Source: Bacillota bacterium
GTDB lineage: Bacteria; Bacillota; Clostridia; Christensenellales; Aristaeellaceae
DNA length: 39,193 nucleotides
Direction: 5' to 3'
NCBI GenBank assembly: GCA_023459275.1
Contig: JAEWVC010000011.1
Coordinates: 1-39,193 of the forward strand
Shown: piece by piece, positions 33,591-39,193 of the stretch
How the letters are laid out: each line of letters begins with the position of its first letter
Numbering within the stretch: position 1 is the stretch's first letter
The notes under the pieces: model-generated
Databases searched by the model: none
The model's input: the letters and a program-made list of their open reading frames with translations, nothing else
Told to the model about the DNA's origin: nothing
Made by a program: the position numbers and the translations under genes

Positions 33591-35428
33591 AACAGGCCCA
33601 TCTCAAAGAAATGTACGGCACAATGCCTGAAAGCTTCAGGCGCCGTGTCGCCTTTACCCTGAAAAAAACTGAGGTGCGAACCATGAAACGGAAGATCAAA
33701 ATCCGCACAATTTCCATTGCGTCCGCAATGCTGTTGCTGCTGACGACGGCGGCCTACGCGGCATTCCCATCGCAGGTAGCGGCATTCTTTGGGAAAACCT
33801 ACGGGAACGATATGCAGGCCTGGCTGGAAAAGGGCGACGTGGCAACTGTAAACCAGTCGTTTATACTGGACGAGGTTGAATTTACCTTGGACGAGGTGGT
33901 CTACCGTGACAACGGCCTGTACGGCATAGGCGCCATTCGCCCGAAGGAGGAAAGCAATGCGGTGCTCCTTCCGGAGGATTACTTGCCCTCGGACCCCTAT
34001 GGGTACGACATTCACGGAGAAGGCGGAACGACGGAAAAAGCGCCCGCCGGCGAGCCTACCATTGCGGACACAGCAAGGGAAAAGGGCGGCAAGCTGCTTC
34101 AAGTCCGCGTACTGCCCAGCAAGATCGGCGTGGATGGCGGAACCATGCTGTCCCCGGGCACAATCGGCTATGCGCCGGTGCCGCAGCGGGACGGCAGCGT
34201 TCAGTTTTCCTTTGAGCTCTCCGATGCTTACGCAGTAGAAGAAGGGCAAGTATATACCCTCCAAATGCTGGCATCCGTATGCGAAATGACCCTGGACGGC
34301 GAAATACTGGAGGATACCCGGGTCAGTGAAACCTGGACGGCAGAAATCAAGCCTGTGCCTATCAGCGAAGCTTCTCCTGGTACTGCCAAGCCGGGTGAGC
34401 CGGAAATACCAGCTGAGCCTGCCGGCGATGGATCTCTTGCCGTTACCGAACCCAAAATCATGGTGCCGGATGCTTTTACCCAAAGCGGTACGCTTCCCAT
34501 CTACCGGGCCACGGAGCGGGACTTTGGCGACAATTTGCAGCCTGAGCTGTTCAATCCATCGGGTATCACCAACCGCGGCAAAGGAGAAATCGTTTTTACA
34601 GATGAGGCCATTCTCCAATTCGGGCCGGAAGCGCTGTTTTATGGCGAAAACAGCGGCACGTTCAACGCCAGCGCAGGAACGGAGCATCAGGCGAACGATA
34701 TTCCGCGCCCGGCGCTGTCCAGCAGAATCGCCAGCCTTGCATCCTGGGCGATTAACGGGTGGCCTGGGGACGGCAAGGTGTATCAGTTGGAAAAGCCGGC
34801 CCTGACCGGTATTTCTCTGGACGAAGCCAAGAAGACACTAGAAACGCTGCTTGAGAAACTTGGCCTCACGGGCTATGTCTGCGATTACGCGCTGGACATG
34901 AGTGCGGATCGCATCAAGACGCTAGGCAGCAGCATGAACGCGCTGATTGCATCAGGAAAATTCTGGACAAACCTGCCACTGTACGATTTCAGCCAGGCTT
35001 CGGCAGCGGATGAAGGTTATTTTCTGAGCTATCACAAACCGGGTGACGGGCGCAATCTGGGGAACGGCGATATTTTCAGCGTATATGCCTTTGTCACCGA
35101 GCGGGGCATAGTAAACGCCGCCATCCGGGACGCGTACATCCCCGGCGATGTGTATGGAACACCCGATTCGCTGATCAACCCCGAGAAGGTCCTGGCCCAA
35201 CTGCCCGGTGAAGTCGCTGCATCGCGCTTCCCCGGAAAGGTGGTTTCCGTTTCCAGCGTCCAATTGACTTACGCGCCGATGCGTGCCGAAAACAAAGCGG
35301 ACGGTATGGTGCTTTCCCCTGTCTGGCTGGTCATTTATCAGGATGAGGAAGCGGCGGCGGAGGGCTATACCTGCTGGGCAGAGTTTAATGCGGTGGATGG
35401 CAAGCTGCTGAACGCCATTTTCAAGTGA
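33587..35428 (+). CDS. Single-pass membrane protein with large outer domain, putative anti-sigma factor
   Basis: 613 residues. A short basic cytoplasmic N-terminus of about 40 residues (MYGTMPESFRRRVAFTLKKTE) precedes one membrane segment (about 43-60, ISIASAMLLLLTTAAYAA); about 550 residues lie outside. The first outer part (DEVEFTLDEVVYRDNGLYGIGAI) looks like a beta domain seen in other clostridial sigma partners. A Pro/Glu-rich linker (about 260-285) leads to a second, unrecognised domain with ISLDEAKKTLETLLEKLGLTGY and a C-terminal AEFNAVDGKLLNAIF. Coupling to the ECF sigma gene by ATGA and the topology argue for an anti-sigma or co-sensor. No zinc-binding HxxxCxxC motif is present. A perfect terminator follows. 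Confidence 0.72.
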   Translation: MKQAHLKEMYGTMPESFRRRVAFTLKKTEVRTMKRKIKIRTISIASAMLLLLTTAAYAAFPSQVAAFFGKTYGNDMQAWLEKGDVATVNQSFILDEVEFTLDEVVYRDNGLYGIGAIRPKEESNAVLLPEDYLPSDPYGYDIHGEGGTTEKAPAGEPTIADTAREKGGKLLQVRVLPSKIGVDGGTMLSPGTIGYAPVPQRDGSVQFSFELSDAYAVEEGQVYTLQMLASVCEMTLDGEILEDTRVSETWTAEIKPVPISEASPGTAKPGEPEIPAEPAGDGSLAVTEPKIMVPDAFTQSGTLPIYRATERDFGDNLQPELFNPSGITNRGKGEIVFTDEAILQFGPEALFYGENSGTFNASAGTEHQANDIPRPALSSRIASLASWAINGWPGDGKVYQLEKPALTGISLDEAKKTLETLLEKLGLTGYVCDYALDMSADRIKTLGSSMNALIASGKFWTNLPLYDFSQASAADEGYFLSYHKPGDGRNLGNGDIFSVYAFVTERGIVNAAIRDAYIPGDVYGTPDSLINPEKVLAQLPGEVAASRFPGKVVSVSSVQLTYAPMRAENKADGMVLSPVWLVIYQDEEAAAEGYTCWAEFNAVDGKLLNAIFK

Positions 35429-35476
35429 ACACAGATAGCTGGAAAGCCTGAAGTACAAAACAGCCGCTTTAAGACG

Positions 35477-35512
35477 AAAAATCACGCGCCGGTCGCCCGG
35501 CGCGTGATTTTT
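35477..35512 (+). terminator. Intrinsic terminator after the ECF sigma/membrane protein operon
   Basis: A perfect 16-bp stem (35477-35492 with 35497-35512; AAAAATCACGCGCCGG) with loop TCGC, ending in TTTTT. It separates this operon from the next importer. Confidence 0.93.
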
Positions 35513-35578
35513 GTCTCGTTTGCTGCCGCGTTTGCCGCCTAGAATTCAAATCCGGTGCATTCCTTCAAAAACGCATGA

Positions 35579-35607
35579 TTGACGTTGTCTATTTTGAATG
35601 TTAGCAT
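35579..35607 (+). promoter_or_regulatory. Probable sigma-A promoter of the LplB-type importer
   Basis: TTGACG (35579-35584), a 17-bp spacer and TAGCAT (35602-35607), about 60 bp before the likely TTG start. The -35 is good and the -10 is moderate. Confidence 0.5.
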
Positions 35608-35668
35608 GACCACAGATTTGTAGTTTATGCACATTTTATTTCATGCACTGCGGAAGGGGCGTTTCTTT

Positions 35669-36580
35669 TTGAAAGGCGTGCAATTACGGCGCAGGATTTT
35701 AAGCAATTGGGTGCTGTATCTGTTCCTGGCGCCGGCAATAGCGTATATTTTCTTATTTAATTATGTTCCAATATATGGTGTTCAGTTGGCCTTCAAGGAT
35801 TTTGCTGCATCCAAGGGCATCTGGGGCAGCCCTTGGGCGGGCCTTAAGCATTTCCGCGAGCTCTTCGGATCCCCAGTGTTTTCAAGGCTGATCAACAACA
35901 TCCTCACCTTGAGCCTGTATGGGCTGGCGGCAGGCTTTCCTATCCCCATTTTGCTGGCGCTGATGCTCAACAGCGTCCCTAACCGGCGGTTTAAGAAAAT
36001 CGTTCAGAACATTACATACGCGCCTTATTTTATCTCCACCGTTGTGCTGTGCGGCATGGTGATCCTGTTTCTGTCACCAAGCTCCGGTGTGATCAACAGC
36101 GTGATCAAGCTGACGGGCGGAAAGCCTGTCAACTTCATGCAAAACGCCAAGCTGTTTCCAGCAATCCACGTCTGGTCCGACGTATGGAAGCAGACGGGCT
36201 GGGCATCCATCATTTACCTTTCGGCTCTGGCGGGCATCAGCCCGGAGCTGCATGAGGCCGCCACGGTGGATGGCGCCAACAAACTTCAGCGTGTTTTTCA
36301 CATCGACATTCCGGGGCTTATGCCAACTATTGTCGTGATGCTGATGCTCAGCCTAGGCCGTTTGATGAATGTGGGCTTTGAAAAAATCTATCTGCTGCAA
36401 AATTCCATCAACCTCTCCAAATCCGAGGTTATCTCCACCTATGTATACAAGGTGGGCATGCTGAACGCGCAGTACAGCTTTTCCACAGCCGTCAGCCTTT
36501 TCAATAACGTGATCAACATCGTCATGCTGGTAGCAGCCAACTTCCTTGTAAAGCGGCTGGGCCAGCAGGGCCTGTGGTAA
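35669..36580 (+). CDS. Carbohydrate ABC transporter permease (LplB family)
   Basis: Permease of a polysaccharide- or oligosaccharide-type importer, 303 residues. The N-terminal LYLFLAPAIAYIFLFNYVPIYGVQLAFKDF, the EAA loop ELHEAATVDGANKLQRVFHIDIPGLMP and the C-terminal NVINIVMLVAANFLVKRLGQQGLW are diagnostic of LplB/YteP. The frame extends to an ATG at 35627 without a ribosome binding site. TTG at 35669 lies 9 nt after GGAAGGGG (35652-35659) and gives the normal family N-terminus, so it is preferred. It is followed 11 nt later by its partner permease. Confidence 0.9.
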   Translation: MKGVQLRRRILSNWVLYLFLAPAIAYIFLFNYVPIYGVQLAFKDFAASKGIWGSPWAGLKHFRELFGSPVFSRLINNILTLSLYGLAAGFPIPILLALMLNSVPNRRFKKIVQNITYAPYFISTVVLCGMVILFLSPSSGVINSVIKLTGGKPVNFMQNAKLFPAIHVWSDVWKQTGWASIIYLSALAGISPELHEAATVDGANKLQRVFHIDIPGLMPTIVVMLMLSLGRLMNVGFEKIYLLQNSINLSKSEVISTYVYKVGMLNAQYSFSTAVSLFNNVINIVMLVAANFLVKRLGQQGLW

Positions 36581-36591
36581 GGAGGCGGCCT

Positions 36592-37482
36592 ATGAAGGGT
36601 ACTTTGAGGGGAAGCCATTTTGACAGAATCTTTGATATTATTATCTATTTTGTGCTGAGCCTTGCGCTGCTTATCACGCTCTATCCCCTGTATTTTGTGC
36701 TGATTGCCTCGGTGAGCGATTATGTGGCGGTCAATAACGGCCAGGTGCTGCTCTATCCGGTGCGCTTCACGCTGGAGTGCTATCAAAAGCTTTTGAAGGA
36801 GCGCTATATTTGGACGGGGTATCTGAACACCTTTCTCTACACGGTTTCCGGGACCGCCCTTAACGTGACCGTGACGGTCCTGGCAGCCTACGCCCTCTCC
36901 CGCAAGGATCTTGTGGGGCGCAAAGGGATCATGGGGTATTTCCTGTTCGTGATGTTTTTTAATGGCGGGCTGATCCCGCTGTATATCACGGTGAACAGGC
37001 TGGGCCTGCACAACACCCGTTGGGCGCTGATCCTTCTGGGCGCGGTCAACATCTATAACCTGATCATCACCAGAACCTTCTTTGAGCAGACCATATCGGA
37101 AGAGCTATTGGAGGCGGCCAAGGTGGACGGCTGCGGGAACGCACGCTTCTTTTTCCGCATTGCGCTGCCGCTGTCCAGCGCCATTGTCGCTGTGATCACG
37201 CTGTACTACGCGGTGGAGCACTGGAACAATTATTTCAACGCTTTGATTTTTATTTCCGACTACAACATCATGCCCCTGCAAATCATTGCCCGGGATATCC
37301 TAATCGCCAACCAGCGGGTGGATTTCTCCTCCGAAATTGAGGATGTGGTGGCCAGGCAAAGGTACGCCGAGCTTCTCAAATACGGCATCGTGATTGTCTC
37401 GTCCCTGCCCATGCTGGCAGCCTACCCCTTTGTGCAGAAATATTTTGTCAAGGGCGTCATGATCGGCGCCATCAAAGGATGA
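36592..37482 (+). CDS. Carbohydrate ABC transporter permease (YtcP/LplC family)
   Basis: Partner permease of 296 residues with six membrane segments. Motifs FDIIIYFVLSLALLITLYPLYFVLIASVSD, GLIPLYITVNRLGLHNTRWALIL, the EAA loop ELLEAAKVDGCGNARFFFRIALPLS and the C-terminal QKYFVKGVMIGAIKG identify the LplC/YtcP group. AAGGAGG (36579-36585) precedes the ATG at 36592; an upstream codon at 36574 overlaps the previous gene and is rejected. The binding-protein gene follows 55 nt later. As usual for this group, no ATPase is encoded in the operon. Confidence 0.93.
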   Translation: MKGTLRGSHFDRIFDIIIYFVLSLALLITLYPLYFVLIASVSDYVAVNNGQVLLYPVRFTLECYQKLLKERYIWTGYLNTFLYTVSGTALNVTVTVLAAYALSRKDLVGRKGIMGYFLFVMFFNGGLIPLYITVNRLGLHNTRWALILLGAVNIYNLIITRTFFEQTISEELLEAAKVDGCGNARFFFRIALPLSSAIVAVITLYYAVEHWNNYFNALIFISDYNIMPLQIIARDILIANQRVDFSSEIEDVVARQRYAELLKYGIVIVSSLPMLAAYPFVQKYFVKGVMIGAIKG

Positions 37483-37537
37483 ATATATGCCGCGGCGTCC
37501 CAGCGGTATATAATAGATCATTGAAAGGAGCTTCCCT

Positions 37538-39130
37538 ATGAAACGGAAACTGCTGTCCCTGGCGCTTATGCTGGCGCTGTGCCTGGCTGTTTTCCAGCCG
37601 GCCCTTGCCCAGACCGTTACCCTGCCTGTCTCCCAGGAAAAGGTTACCCTGACCGCTATGATCACAAGGCAGAGCTGGAACACCGTCAACTTTGAAGACC
37701 TCCCTGTGGTAAAGGCTTTTGAGGAGGAGACCAACATCCATATCAACTGGGTGGTCATCCCCGCGGAATCCGAAACCGAACGCATCGGCCTGGCTTTTGC
37801 CAGCGGCGACCTGCCGGACCTTTTCTTCGGCACCAGGATGCCTTATGACGTGGTGATCCGCAACGCGGCCGAGGGAACGATTCTGCCCCTGAACGGCCTT
37901 ATTGAGCAGTATTGTCCCAACCTTACCGCACGTTTTGCTGTACGGCCCGATATCAAGGCAGACCTGACCTTCCCCGACGGCAACATTTACGGCCTGGCGA
38001 AAATAGATGAAAAGCCCCTGCAGTCCAATCAGGACAACATGTTCATCAACAAGGAGTGGCTTGCAAAAGCCGGGCTTGCAAAACCCACTACCCTGGATGA
38101 ATTCTATAACATGCTGAAGGTGTTCAAAGAGACGGATTTCAACGGCAACGGTGTGCAGGACGAAATCCCCTTCACCTTCCTGCCCGGCTCTTCTTCCCAG
38201 GGCATCCATTCCCTGTTTGGCTCCTTCGGCGTTGTGGATACGCCCGCCTCCGGGACACACCTGATGGTTCAGGACAGCCAGCTTGTGTATGTTCCCGCCA
38301 CAGATGCATACCGCGAGGGATTGGACTTTTTCCACAAGCTGTATGAAGAGGGCCTGATCGACATGGAGGCCTTCACGCAGACGGGCGCCCAATACACCGC
38401 CAAAGTACAGGAAGGCAACATCGGCGTGTTTATGGCCTGGCAGGCGGACAGCTTTGCGGCCGACGCGGACAACTGGGATTATATGCTGCCGCTGAAGGGC
38501 GCAAACGGCGGGCAGATGTGGTACCGCACCCCCGGCGTGGCGGGCCTGAACATCAACGGAAGCGACACCGGCATTTTCTTCGCCATCACCAACAAAAACC
38601 AGCATGTGGCGGAAACCATGAAGTGGATCGATTACCTCTGCACTGGCACCAATAACCTTCGCCAATACTACGGCACCGAGGGTACAGGCCCCGATGCCGG
38701 CACGGGCTGGTACTGGAACGAGGACAACCTGTGGGTGCGCGTCAGCGATCCCGCCAAAGCGCTGTCGGACAACGCTTATTCCGCGACAATGACCTTTGGG
38801 CCTTCGACCCCCAGCATGCTTACCTATGATGAAATCATCAGCCATCAAAAGCTGCCCGTTCCCGCCGCCAAAAAGAACGCCCGGGAAGCGGAATACAGCC
38901 AATTCTATCCCAAAGAGGAGCTTCCCGCCTTCAAGCTGACGCTGGAAGAAGTGGACACAGTATCCCGTATCACCGTTGATCTGGACAACGAAGTGGACAA
39001 TATGCAGGCATACGCCATCATCAACGGCCTATCGGACGGCGAATGGCAGGAATATGTAAAGAACCTGAGCGCCCTGGGGCTTGAGGGGTATATCCAGGTG
39101 TACTCCACCGCCTATGACCGCGTGAAGTAA
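37538..39130 (+). CDS. Carbohydrate ABC transporter substrate-binding protein (YtcQ/LipO type)
   Basis: Large extracytoplasmic solute-binding protein, 530 residues, as usual for partners of LplB-type permeases. The signal peptide MKRKLLSLALMLALCLAVFQPALA ends at an ALA-Q signal peptidase I site; the Cys at 15 sits in LALC within the hydrophobic core, and Leu at -1 does not fit a lipobox. Body motifs include NTVNFEDLPVVKAFEEETNIHINWVVIP, FASGDLPDLFFG, MFINKEWLAKAGL and TDFNGNGVQDEIPF, a calcium-loop-like segment common in this group. GAAAGGAGC precedes the ATG at 37538. A stem-loop follows 12 nt after the stop. The ligand is unknown; no sugar enzyme lies within view. Confidence 0.92.
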   Translation: MKRKLLSLALMLALCLAVFQPALAQTVTLPVSQEKVTLTAMITRQSWNTVNFEDLPVVKAFEEETNIHINWVVIPAESETERIGLAFASGDLPDLFFGTRMPYDVVIRNAAEGTILPLNGLIEQYCPNLTARFAVRPDIKADLTFPDGNIYGLAKIDEKPLQSNQDNMFINKEWLAKAGLAKPTTLDEFYNMLKVFKETDFNGNGVQDEIPFTFLPGSSSQGIHSLFGSFGVVDTPASGTHLMVQDSQLVYVPATDAYREGLDFFHKLYEEGLIDMEAFTQTGAQYTAKVQEGNIGVFMAWQADSFAADADNWDYMLPLKGANGGQMWYRTPGVAGLNINGSDTGIFFAITNKNQHVAETMKWIDYLCTGTNNLRQYYGTEGTGPDAGTGWYWNEDNLWVRVSDPAKALSDNAYSATMTFGPSTPSMLTYDEIISHQKLPVPAAKKNAREAEYSQFYPKEELPAFKLTLEEVDTVSRITVDLDNEVDNMQAYAIINGLSDGEWQEYVKNLSALGLEGYIQVYSTAYDRVK

Positions 39131-39142
39131 GAGCGACCCCTG

Positions 39143-39169
39143 CCGGCCGGGCGCTTCCCGCCCGGCCGG
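39143..39169 (+). promoter_or_regulatory. GC-rich stem-loop after the binding-protein gene
   Basis: CCGGCCGGGCG (39143-39153) pairs perfectly with 39159-39169 around the loop CTTCC. No T-tract follows, and the window ends with a purine-rich GGGAAAGGAAG that could be a ribosome binding site for a next gene. It probably marks an intercistronic processing or attenuation point. Confidence 0.65.
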
Positions 39170-39193
39170 GGGCCGGCGGGAAAGGAAGAATAC

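Noticed and set aside
37509..37514. TATAAT just upstream of the YtcQ-type binding-protein gene as an internal promoter
   Set aside because: No -35 element at 16-18 bp upstream and no TG extension; kept out as too weak.

Overview
The window looks like a chromosomal segment from a GC-rich, endospore-forming member of the Clostridia (Bacillota). The evidence is a spoVAC-spoVAD-spoVAE operon, a BclA/BclB-type collagen-like spore-surface protein, strong AGGAGG ribosome binding sites, GTG and TTG starts, and sigma-A promoters close to TTGACA-N17-TATAAT. The genus cannot be read from the sequence. No rRNA, tRNA, CRISPR array, insertion sequence or phage gene was seen. The segment reads as an ordinary chromosome rich in transporters.

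Layout. (1) 1-3432: the 3' part of a collagen-like glycoprotein gene, convergent across a bidirectional terminator with a two-gene nucleotide-sugar operon (sugar nucleotidyltransferase, then galE). (2) 3636-9539: a complete peptide ABC importer operon (binding protein, two permeases, two ATPases) behind an extended -10 promoter. Its terminator lies inside the 3' end of the next, convergent gene. (3) 9484-10992: a membrane sugar-1-phosphate transferase with a near-consensus promoter. (4) 11060-15743: a MarR regulator with a palindromic operator candidate, then a heterodimeric ABC exporter with one degenerate and one canonical ATP site. (5) 15770-17878: a candidate sigma-G promoter, a 48-codon ORF, and spoVAC-D-E. 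(6) 17880-24927: an AraC-type regulator divergent from a trehalose/maltose-type sugar ABC importer, followed by a GH65 disaccharide phosphorylase. (7) 24928-28319: a leftward group of a Gfo/Idh/MocA oxidoreductase, an SDR and a metallophosphoesterase broken by an internal deletion, divergent from an aldo/keto reductase. (8) 28336-32849: a short FtsH-type protease divergent from a class A penicillin-binding protein. (9) 33069-35512: an ECF sigma factor translationally coupled to a membrane protein with a very large outer domain, probably its anti-sigma factor. (10) 35579-39169: an LplB/YtcP/YtcQ-type carbohydrate importer.

Common threads. Three separate importers each have a binding protein with an ordinary AxA signal peptide and no lipobox cysteine. 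Each binding-protein gene is followed by a stem-loop without a T-tract, which could set high binding-protein output relative to its neighbours. Envelope and spore functions recur (collagen-like protein, nucleotide sugars, sugar transferase, PBP, FtsH, ECF sigma). No large undescribed defence or biosynthetic system was recognised. The most unusual items are the coupled 48-codon ORF in front of spoVAC, the sigma/large-ectodomain pair, the ectodomain insertions in the exporter and the sugar permease, and the non-lipidated binding proteins.
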